From Flavobacteriaceae bacterium (GTDB lineage: Bacteria; Bacteroidota; Bacteroidia; Flavobacteriales; Flavobacteriaceae): a DNA stretch of 39,010 nt. Below, in pieces: positions 28,083 to 34,994 of this stretch. Each line of letters starts with the position of its first letter. The first letter of the stretch is position 1. Under the pieces are notes generated by a model, which did not search any database, was not told the origin of the DNA, and saw nothing but the letters and a program-made list of their open reading frames with translations. A program made the translations under genes and the position numbers. Location: assembly GCA_002746415.1 (NCBI GenBank), contig NVXD01000026.1:1-39010 (forward strand), written 5' to 3'.

Positions 28083-28090
28083 TACTTTTG
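28083..28090 (+). promoter_or_regulatory. Candidate -7 element for the LysR gene
   Basis: TACTTTTG fits the Bacteroidetes -7 consensus TAnnTTTG, 38 bases upstream of the LysR start. No convincing -33 element was found, and none was clear on the hutH side. The 75-base divergent gap should also hold the regulator's binding site. A TTAT-N12-ATAA dyad is present but weak. Confidence 0.3.
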
Positions 28091-28128
28091 ATGCCTAACA
28101 AGATCATTATAGTCAACAATTAATAACC

Positions 28129-29040
28129 ATGGGTAATCAATTAGAGTTTAGACATTTTAAATATTTCCTAGCGGTAGCAAAAGAGTTGCATTTTAGAAAA
28201 GCTGCTGAACAATTGTACATTTCGCAACCAGGTTTAAGTCGTCAAATCAAACAAATGGAAGATAATCTGGATATAAAATTATTTGAACGAAATAATAGAA
28301 AGGTAGCATTAACGAAGGCTGGTCAATACCTTAAGAAAGAGCTGGAAACAAACTTTAAACGCCTAGATGATATATTGAGCCAAGCCAAATTGCTTCATGA
28401 TGGTATTGATGGTAATTTAAAGATAGGATACATAGGTTCGGCAATGCAAAAATCAATTCCTGAGTTTTTATTAAAATTCAGAGATACCAACCCTAATGTT
28501 CTGGTTAATTTAACGGAGATTGATAATAATAGACAAATAGAAGCTTTGCTAAATCAAGAGATTGATATTGGGTTTGTTAGATTAGAACGTGTTCCTGAAG
28601 GATTAGAAATGCATTCGATTTTTGAAGAAACATTTTCTTTGGTGTTACCTAAAAAACATGCAATCAACGCAACAAATTTTGAGCAGCTATCACAGTTTAA
28701 AGATGAGCATTTTATATTATTCGATGCTTCATATAGCGAGTCTTACTACGAAAAAATTATGCAAATTTTTGATGATAGTGGCTTTTACCCTACCATCTTG
28801 CATTCTACAGTAAATGCAAGTTCTATTTTTCGCTTAGTTGAAAATGATTTCGGCATTTCTATTGTACCCACTTCGTTGCAAAATGGTTATAATCTTGATG
28901 TTAAATTTATAGAATTGACCAATATTCGTCAGCTAACAACATTAAAAATTGTCTGGAATAGTTCAAATACTAATCCTTTACTTGAAAATTTTCTGAATGT
29001 AGTCAATCATTTTGTGAAGATTAATTTTAATAAAAAATAG
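28129..29040 (+). CDS. LysR-family regulator, probable hut regulator
   Basis: The 303-aa protein has the LysR winged helix-turn-helix at residues 1-65 (FLAVAKELHFRKAAEQLY, SQPGLSRQIKQMED, LFERNNRKVALT) and a substrate-binding effector domain (about 90-300). LysR proteins commonly control the divergent neighbour, so it probably regulates hutHUIG in answer to histidine or urocanate. In Proteobacteria that role falls to the GntR-type HutC and in Bacillus to the HutP antiterminator, so the LysR assignment is inferred from position only. Confidence 0.92.
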   Translation: MGNQLEFRHFKYFLAVAKELHFRKAAEQLYISQPGLSRQIKQMEDNLDIKLFERNNRKVALTKAGQYLKKELETNFKRLDDILSQAKLLHDGIDGNLKIGYIGSAMQKSIPEFLLKFRDTNPNVLVNLTEIDNNRQIEALLNQEIDIGFVRLERVPEGLEMHSIFEETFSLVLPKKHAINATNFEQLSQFKDEHFILFDASYSESYYEKIMQIFDDSGFYPTILHSTVNASSIFRLVENDFGISIVPTSLQNGYNLDVKFIELTNIRQLTTLKIVWNSSNTNPLLENFLNVVNHFVKINFNKK

Positions 29041-29435
29041 CTAAAATTTAATTCCATTCGGAGAAAAAACAGGGGACTAGTAAATTGAGAATGTAGAAAA
29101 TTCCCAGCAGGTAACGTATTTAGTAATAATTAAAGTGTTGTCAAAATAGGTTATTTGTCTAATAATCAATGGTTAAAAATTTTTATTTTTACATGCTAAT
29201 GGAATGTTTGGTGGAATATGATTGTGAACTTTCATATTTCCAGCAGCTTTGAAAATACATTTGCCTAAGAGCATTAAAAAAAATCAACCTAACTATTTAC
29301 TCTTATTGTAAGGCAATTAACTTTATCAAACTGTAAAAACTATAAACTTTTATAACTTTAGTGTTAATTACTTCCTATATTTAAGGTGTTAGCTCCTCCT
29401 TTTAATTTCAATTGCATAAACCAAACCACTATATT
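29041..29435. other. Non-coding gap, AT-rich
   Basis: Nothing coding is visible in this roughly 395-base gap. It must contain the promoter for the unknown protein/kinase/regulator set that follows. I found no clean TAnnTTTG element and no strong hairpin. Confidence 0.4.
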
Positions 29436-30011
29436 ATGTATATTAAAATCAAGCTAAAGGAAAGGACCTCTTCGGGAGCTATTATTCGATTTGTCAACTT
29501 TCCAGTAGATGTGGATGCCTTAGAGGCTGCCACCCTATCTACCTATTTGGAACTGGGTACACAATATGCCCCTATTCGCGCCGATAATTTTATATCATTG
29601 GTCAACAATCAATTCCCATCAATTTCAGCAAACACCAAAGTCGTTGTCAGTTTGACGACTAAAGAAAGTGAAGATTGTGAAGAGGATGAGAAATATATTC
29701 CTGAAAATGGCAGATTAGTATGTTGTAAAGTAAAAAATGTAGGGAAAGCTTTTAATGATAATAAAATGGAAATTTTCAATAATAATTGGGACAACATCTT
29801 TGATATGGATTCAGAAAACCTGATTGTAGCACCGGAAGGCACCTTATATATAGGACCTAATAAAAAGGGAGCGTGTATAATACAAACTCAAAAAGAAGTA
29901 CCGAATTCTTATCTCTCATATAGCATCCTATTTTCGCTCATTTTTAAGGAACGGAACTATTATTTTATTTTGGATCCGGTAATTAGTATAAGGTCAGATG
30001 GGTCAAATTAA
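29436..30011 (+). CDS. Unknown beta-rich protein overlapping the kinase gene
   Basis: I do not recognise this 191-aa protein. It has no signal peptide or membrane helix. It opens with alternating hydrophobic and charged residues (YIKIKLKERTSSGAIIRF), has an acidic patch (ESEDCEEDEKY) followed by a Cys-Cys pair (RLVCCKVKN), and ends with another likely beta-sheet region. I take ATG 29436 over TTG 29412. It overlaps the histidine kinase start by 14 bases, so the two are probably translated together and it may modulate or report to the kinase. It could also be an accessory protein of the toxin-like genes 3-4 kb downstream. Both roles are inference. Confidence 0.65.
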   Translation: MYIKIKLKERTSSGAIIRFVNFPVDVDALEAATLSTYLELGTQYAPIRADNFISLVNNQFPSISANTKVVVSLTTKESEDCEEDEKYIPENGRLVCCKVKNVGKAFNDNKMEIFNNNWDNIFDMDSENLIVAPEGTLYIGPNKKGACIIQTQKEVPNSYLSYSILFSLIFKERNYYFILDPVISIRSDGSN

Positions 30012-31812
30012 TTTAAAAACCGTTTTTATTTACGTTAAAAAAGGACTGTTTTTCTATCTATTTTTAGCTTCTTTTATTCTATTCGCCCAAAATTCAAAAA
30101 AAATAGATAGCCTATCGGGTTTATTACATAACGGAACTTTTTCTAGCGCGGAGTATTCAAAAATATTAACTGATATTGCATTTTTTCATCCAAAAGTAGA
30201 TACTGCTTTAATTCTAGCGAAACAATCTTTGGATATTGCCATAAGGATAAATAATCCTATTCTAAAAGCAAAGGCGTGGGAGGTTATAAGTGATAAGGAA
30301 AGAATCCTTGGAAATAATCAAAAATCTTATCAAGCAACATTTAACGCCTTGCAAGTATATGAATCTTTCAAAATGATTGAAGAACAGGCAGCGTCTTATG
30401 CACAGCTCGCTAACAATTATATGATTGACAAGGAATATATCGAATCTATTAAATATTTAGAAAAGGCTATAAGTATTTATGAAGTTTCTGATGAATATGG
30501 AAATAAAATATTTGCTATTCTTAATCTAGGAGAAATGCATCGTTTGGCAGGTAATTTAGAGACTGCAAAGGTGAGTTTTAAGAAGGTATTGAACATAAAT
30601 ATTAAGATTAAAAGTGAAGCTGCCAAAAGTTATTCTCTGGGTAATTTAGGCATGGTTTATAGTTCCCAGGACAGTCTGCAGTTGGCAAAAGAAAATCTAC
30701 AGGAAGCAATAGCTATTTTAACCCAACTAGATGATATTTATGCTACTTCTGTTTTTCTAGCTGAATTGGGTGATGTGTTTCAAAAAGAGAGAAATCCAAA
30801 AGCAGCAGAAGAAAAACTATTGGAAGCCTTAACCATGGCACAAGAATCAGGACTCAAAGAGCAAATACGGGATTTTAGCGATAAATTAACCCGATTTTAT
30901 GAAGGCCAAGGGGAGTATTCCAAGGCCCTGCAGTACCAAAAACTGTTTCAGGTCTATCAAGATAGTTTGGTGAACAAAACTAATATTCAAGAAATTGAAC
31001 GTTTAAAAGCAGGCTATGAAATTGATCAACGGGAGTCGCAAATAGGCTTACTAAACACGCTCAATACCAAGCAAAAATACCTGTTATGGACTTTAGGCAG
31101 TGGGGCATTTGCTACACTTGTCTTTCTATATTTGATTTTTAAGGTAAATAAGCGGGTCAAAAAAGCGAACATCAGGTTAACTGAACAAAAAGTAGTTATT
31201 GCGCAAAGGGAACAAGAAAAAACCCTATTGCTAAGAGAACTGAACCATCGAATAAAAAACAACCTTCAACTTATATCAAGCCTACTTAATTTGCAAAGTA
31301 ACGAGCTTTCTGGGCATCCTGCAAAAGATGCACTTGTTACAGGTCAATATCGAGTCGAAGCCCTTTCCTTGGTCTATAGAAAATTATATCAAGAGGGTGC
31401 CGAATCTAAAGTTGAACTAAAGGATTATATCGAAGAACTAGTTTTGGGACTATTTCACAGTTATGACATCAGTTTTACTCCAGAAATAAACGTTGTTCCA
31501 ATTACTATTGGAATTGATACGGCAGTGCCTATAGCGCTTATTATAAATGAGTTAGTGACAAATGCAATTAAATATGCGTATAAAAACAATAATAAACCAA
31601 CCTTAAAGATTTGTGTCAAAAATCGAAACAATGAAGTAACCATAGACATATTGGATAATGGTGAAGGGTTTACCAAAAAGGAACAATACAAATCTAATTC
31701 TCTAGGTATTAAACTTGTTACATCACTAGCAATACAATTGGGTGGAGAATTGAAGTTAATGCAGAATACAGGCACGCATTGGAAACTTACATTGAACAAT
31801 TTTGAATTATAA
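29998..31812 (+). CDS. TPR sensor histidine kinase, HisKA_2 type
   Basis: A signal peptide or anchor (residues about 14-31, ending FILFAQN) is followed by tetratricopeptide repeats (about 60-330, with AKENLQEAIAIL and GEYSKALQYQKL). A transmembrane helix (about 355-378, LWTLGSGAFATLVFLYLIF), a short coiled coil, and a HisKA_2 domain come next, with phospho-acceptor His417 in LRELNHRIKNNLQLISSLL. The ATPase domain has LIINELVTNAIKYAY, DNGEGF and LGIKLVTSLAIQLGG. The periplasmic TPR sensor type is frequent in Bacteroidota and typically pairs with LytTR regulators. The partner starts one base after this gene's stop. Confidence 0.92.
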   Translation: MGQINLKTVFIYVKKGLFFYLFLASFILFAQNSKKIDSLSGLLHNGTFSSAEYSKILTDIAFFHPKVDTALILAKQSLDIAIRINNPILKAKAWEVISDKERILGNNQKSYQATFNALQVYESFKMIEEQAASYAQLANNYMIDKEYIESIKYLEKAISIYEVSDEYGNKIFAILNLGEMHRLAGNLETAKVSFKKVLNINIKIKSEAAKSYSLGNLGMVYSSQDSLQLAKENLQEAIAILTQLDDIYATSVFLAELGDVFQKERNPKAAEEKLLEALTMAQESGLKEQIRDFSDKLTRFYEGQGEYSKALQYQKLFQVYQDSLVNKTNIQEIERLKAGYEIDQRESQIGLLNTLNTKQKYLLWTLGSGAFATLVFLYLIFKVNKRVKKANIRLTEQKVVIAQREQEKTLLLRELNHRIKNNLQLISSLLNLQSNELSGHPAKDALVTGQYRVEALSLVYRKLYQEGAESKVELKDYIEELVLGLFHSYDISFTPEINVVPITIGIDTAVPIALIINELVTNAIKYAYKNNNKPTLKICVKNRNNEVTIDILDNGEGFTKKEQYKSNSLGIKLVTSLAIQLGGELKLMQNTGTHWKLTLNNFEL

Positions 31813-31813
31813 A

Positions 31814-32584
31814 ATGGAAACCTCAAAATCAAAAGTGAATGTCCTAATTGTTGAGGACGATATTATTCTAGCAAACGACATTGCTATACGTTTAGCTGTT
31901 TTAAATTTTCATTCTATTGGTATTGCTCCAACTGTAAACAGAGCCGTTGAACTTCTAAATGAAAACCAAAAAATTGATATTGTTTTAATTGATATAATTT
32001 TAAAAGGAACTAGGGATGGCATAGATTTAGCAAGGATTATTAAAAGTGAGTACAATCTTCCATTTATTTTTCTTACCTCACATATGGATGAAGTTATTGT
32101 GAACCGTGCAAAAGGCGTGGGTGCTTATGCCTATATTTTGAAGCCCTTTAATGACCGTCAAGTAAGTATAGCGATTGAACTTGCTTTAGTCAATTATGCT
32201 AATAAGACACCAGAAACAGATCTTTTGACCAAAAAAGAATTTAGCATCACAGAAAATCGAGTGTTACAAATTAATGATAGTCTCTTTTTAAAAAAGGATA
32301 GCCATTTTGAACGGGTCCTTATCAATGAGATTTTATATTTACAGGCGGATAGCAACTATACAACTATACACACAAATTCTGGTCGCTTTGTATATTCCAC
32401 AGTACTAAAAAAAATAGAGGCTATGTTACCTACAAATTTCTTTTTACGAGTACATCGTAGTTTTGTTGTAAATATCAAATGTATAACAGGTTTTGAAGGG
32501 AACCTTATATATGTGAAACAAGAAAAGATACCTGTAAGCAAAAGTCATCATGATGAGGTTTTTCGGTTGTTTCGGAGATTATAA
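31814..32584 (+). CDS. LytTR-family response regulator
   Basis: The 256-aa protein has a receiver domain (residues 8-125) with Glu14-Asp15-Asp16 and phospho-acceptor Asp60 in VLIDIILKG. A LytTR DNA-binding domain follows (about 150-255: INEILYLQADSNYTTIHT, LPTNFFLRVHRSFVVN, PVSKSHHDEVF). The ATG at 31814 begins one base after the kinase stop. LytTR regulators such as AgrA bind ~9-bp direct repeats 21 bp apart. Three such repeats lie 52 bases downstream of this gene, pointing to control of the genes that follow, or of itself. Confidence 0.93.
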   Translation: METSKSKVNVLIVEDDIILANDIAIRLAVLNFHSIGIAPTVNRAVELLNENQKIDIVLIDIILKGTRDGIDLARIIKSEYNLPFIFLTSHMDEVIVNRAKGVGAYAYILKPFNDRQVSIAIELALVNYANKTPETDLLTKKEFSITENRVLQINDSLFLKKDSHFERVLINEILYLQADSNYTTIHTNSGRFVYSTVLKKIEAMLPTNFFLRVHRSFVVNIKCITGFEGNLIYVKQEKIPVSKSHHDEVFRLFRRL

Positions 32585-32588
32585 TATC

Positions 32589-32603
32589 AGGTATTCTATA
32601 CCT
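32589..32603 (+). terminator. Weak hairpin after LytTR gene
   Basis: AGGTAT-TCT-ATACCT is a perfect 6-bp stem with a 3-base loop starting five bases after the regulator's stop codon. No T-run follows, so it may stabilise the mRNA end rather than terminate. Confidence 0.3.
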
Positions 32604-32635
32604 TCTAAAAACCATAATTAAAATATTTCAAAACC

Positions 32636-32684
32636 TTCACTCATAAATTCCATCCATTCACTCGATCTAGGTTTCCATTCACTC
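32636..32684. promoter_or_regulatory. Three direct repeats at 21-bp spacing, candidate LytTR operator
   Basis: TTCACTC occurs at 32636, 32657 and 32678, each time preceded by C(C/A)(T/A) and followed mostly by AT, with exactly 21 bp between starts. LytTR proteins of the AgrA type are known to bind two ~9-bp direct repeats whose starts are 21 bp (two helical turns) apart. The site lies between the LytTR gene and the toxin-like genes, about 350 bases before the start codon at 33038. Sequence and period are seen; binding is inferred. Confidence 0.6.
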
Positions 32685-33037
32685 ATATGTTTTTATTTTC
32701 TTAAAACAATAAATGATATTTGATTCATCAGTAATAAAGTAGCTTAAAAACAAAGGGTCTTAACCAATTTAGGACATTATGTTTAGCTCCTGATACGGCC
32801 GTAAACCATTATTTTTTAATCGTTCAGCATACTTACGCTTTTTAAAATGTAAGGGGGATATCTATTCCAAAACAACTTAAAGTGCATATTTATTATAAAG
32901 CAGAGTGTTGTTGAAAAATTGATTAAAAATTGGTTTTATCTGACCAGAAACTAAATTAATAATCGGTTTCTTTTTTAAACGAATTATTAACCAAGGGCTA
33001 TGCTTAAATAAGCAAGCCTCTTTAAAACTTTTATATT
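32685..33037. other. Long untranslated leader upstream of the toxin-like genes
   Basis: No gene is visible in these 353 bases. If transcription starts near the 21-bp repeats, the mRNA for the 111-aa protein would have a leader of roughly 300 bases. GATATTTGATTC at about 32710 is a near match to a -7 element. No riboswitch class was recognised. Confidence 0.35.
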
Positions 33038-33373
33038 ATGCCAATGCAAAAAATCGGGAAAATGTCCCTTAAGAATTCAGGTGGGTTTGTAACACGAGTC
33101 TACTTTACATATCTAGATGACGACGGAAACAAAATAATGACAACAAAAAATAATGGAGATCTTCTTCTAGGTCAAACACAAACAATCGACCCTGCAACAC
33201 TTGGTGTACCGGATGGGAGTATGGTTTATCTCTACGCCTTTGTAGTTTGGGGAACTGATAATGAAGCCAAAAGAGCTTTTATATATGAAAAAGGCAATGC
33301 GAATATTGCTAATTGGGTTATAACGGGAACGACACTAAACAATGATTTAGGTTTGACTAATATTTCGTCTTAA
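33038..33373 (+). CDS. Small beta-rich protein, 111 aa, unknown
   Basis: I do not recognise the family. There is no signal peptide. The sequence suggests a single beta-sandwich: KIGKMSLKNSGGFVTRVYFT, an acidic turn DDDGNK, then TIDPATLGVPDGSMVYLYAF and a WVITGTTLNND tail. The opening resembles the small sandwich folds of membrane-acting or lectin-like proteins, but I cannot place it. It lies 114 bases upstream of the aerolysin-like gene on the same strand, so it may be a partner or second component of the pore-former. That is inference from order. Confidence 0.6.
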   Translation: MPMQKIGKMSLKNSGGFVTRVYFTYLDDDGNKIMTTKNNGDLLLGQTQTIDPATLGVPDGSMVYLYAFVVWGTDNEAKRAFIYEKGNANIANWVITGTTLNNDLGLTNISS

Positions 33374-33487
33374 CAATTTCGCTAAATGATATCTAATTTC
33401 TTAAAGGATAATCATGTGCTTATGAAGTACTGCGACTCATTATTTCAATTGACTATTACAATTAATTAAAATCTAATAATTTAAATT

Positions 33488-34384
33488 ATGGCTCTACAAT
33501 TCATTGATAAAAAATATATTGCCGCTATCTTAATTGATGTTTGGCAAAATTATTTAAATACTGAGAAGGATCCAACTAGTGGAAAATATTATACTAGTGG
33601 CCCTAATAATAGTGGTGGACTCTATGGTGGTCTTACCGATACCCTTGCCGATAAATTGGCGTATGATCCGGGTAAATATTTTTTCAGCCCCCATCAAAAA
33701 ACTCAAATGAACGCGACTTATGATAATCGTGATGGTAAAATGGGCAATCCTATGGAAAAGGATGTAGATGTTACTTTTACATGGGAGGATTCAACCACAA
33801 CAGAGCATTCTAAAACAACAGGTATAACAACTGGTGTTACGGAGGAAATTGCACTGAGCACTAGTTTTGCCGTAGTTGAAGCAAGTTTTACAACCACTAT
33901 TAGTTTTGAGGCGACTCATTCTTGGACAGATACAGAGACAAAAACCAAATCTGCATCTAAAAGTATTAATCTTCCCTTACCATTAGTTGTGCCCGAAGGT
34001 AAAGCATATCAGGTTGTCTTGACTTATAATGAGGATGCACTTACCGTAGATTATTTGGCTAAAGTGTTTTTAAGTGGTACTTCATGGGCCTATTTCGATT
34101 CACCGGTTAATGGAAAAAAAATACATTCGCTCGACGCAGGAACATTATGCAAATTGATAAATAAATATGGGTCCGCTAAAAACCCAGAAAGTTCTTATGG
34201 TCAGAATTCGAAGGATCTTAAGCAAGGGTTCATCGCTTACAAAGGAAAGATAAATGCAACCCAGAATCACAACTTTGTTGTTCGCGTTTTTGACGTTACG
34301 GCCAATTATGACCCCTCAACGTCTAAAAGCATTCCGAAGAATGCAAAAGTCGTTAATCAACAAAAGGTCCCTATATCAAATTGA
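33488..34384 (+). CDS. Aerolysin/ETX-MTX2-like beta-pore-forming protein
   Basis: The 298-aa protein shows the hallmark of this pore-former group. There are long strands of alternating Ser/Thr (about residues 93-160: VDVTFTWEDSTTT, ASFTTTISFEATHSW, TDTETKTKSASKSI) enclosing an amphipathic stretch (about 115-135, GVTEEIALSTSFAVVE) that could be the membrane-inserting hairpin. The conserved INLPLPLVVPEGKAYQVVLTYNE-like strand, given here by its ends at residues 160-182, follows. The N-terminal 1-90 part has Tyr, Gly and Trp and may bind the receptor. No signal peptide is visible, so release would need lysis or another route. Members form oligomeric pores in eukaryotic or bacterial membranes. 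The protein is probably part of the locus controlled by the LytTR system upstream. Confidence 0.78.
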   Translation: MALQFIDKKYIAAILIDVWQNYLNTEKDPTSGKYYTSGPNNSGGLYGGLTDTLADKLAYDPGKYFFSPHQKTQMNATYDNRDGKMGNPMEKDVDVTFTWEDSTTTEHSKTTGITTGVTEEIALSTSFAVVEASFTTTISFEATHSWTDTETKTKSASKSINLPLPLVVPEGKAYQVVLTYNEDALTVDYLAKVFLSGTSWAYFDSPVNGKKIHSLDAGTLCKLINKYGSAKNPESSYGQNSKDLKQGFIAYKGKINATQNHNFVVRVFDVTANYDPSTSKSIPKNAKVVNQQKVPISN

Positions 34385-34556
34385 GATTTGTGGTTTAGTC
34401 AATGAACTTAAAGTTGATGTTTACAAGATTAAAATGATAAATGTATTTTAAAATTATTAGCCTTTCACGGCCAAGACATTCTTATTATTTACAAATTTCC
34501 CGGCGGAATTCGAAAAGCCAATTTTAAACAGAGTAGAAACTATAACAAAAACTATT

Positions 34557-34742
34557 ATGGAAGTAAAAACCAGTATACCAACGGGTATGGATCTTTTTAA
34601 AACTGAAAATGTAGATTCAAAAGGAATCTCAACATTAGATCGATTAATTAAGGACACCAATGATAGGGTCTATATGAGTAGAAAAGGTAGCGGAACAAGA
34701 GATGCCAAAGGCAAGAAAAAGAAAGAACATGGTCACAATTAA
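34557..34742 (+). CDS. 61-aa peptide with basic C-terminal tail, possible modified-peptide precursor
   Basis: The product has a mixed helical N-terminal part (about residues 1-42: DLFKTENVDSKG, STLDRLIKDTNDR) and a very basic, Gly- and His-containing tail (RKGSGTRDAKGKKKKEHGHN). A strong terminator follows 94 bases later, then the asparagine-synthetase-like gene. Small gene, hairpin, then ATP-dependent amide-forming enzyme is the arrangement of many ribosomally made modified peptides, where the hairpin lets precursor mRNA exceed enzyme mRNA. It does not fit a lasso precursor well: no Gly is followed by an Asp/Glu at ring position 7-9 after a Thr at -2. It may instead be an immunity or chaperone protein. 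Confidence 0.5.
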   Translation: MEVKTSIPTGMDLFKTENVDSKGISTLDRLIKDTNDRVYMSRKGSGTRDAKGKKKKEHGHN

Positions 34743-34836
34743 AAAGCTAAAATAAAGTTAGTCTTGACTTTTGTTCTATTAAAATTTTAAGGTTGAAAAA
34801 TTAAACCTTATTGATTTTATAGTGCTTTATAAAAGG

Positions 34837-34871
34837 AATATCTGTTATGGTGGTAACAGATATTTCTTTTT
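34837..34871 (+). terminator. Strong hairpin terminator between peptide and enzyme genes
   Basis: AATATCTGTTA (34837-34847) pairs perfectly over 11 bp with TAACAGATATT (34854-34864), with a 6-base loop and a TCTTTTTC tail. It should end most transcripts of the upstream small gene about 130 bases before the asparagine-synthetase-like gene. Confidence 0.82.
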
Positions 34872-34994
34872 CGACTAGTCAAGAATTTTAAATGCCATAA
34901 AAAACAAGATCAAAATGAGAAATGAATATTTGATGTTTCTGACAAATGCATATCAATTAATTATTTCCTTTTAATTTATTAAACTATTTTTTTT

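Noticed and set aside
28054-28128. Sigma70-like promoter TTGACT for hutH
   Set aside because: No -10 hexamer lies at a suitable distance, and Bacteroidota use a different consensus.
34557-34742. Classical lasso-peptide precursor
   Set aside because: No Thr at the penultimate leader position, no Gly with Asp/Glu at ring position 7-9, and no B1/B2 genes nearby; kept only as a possible modified-peptide precursor.
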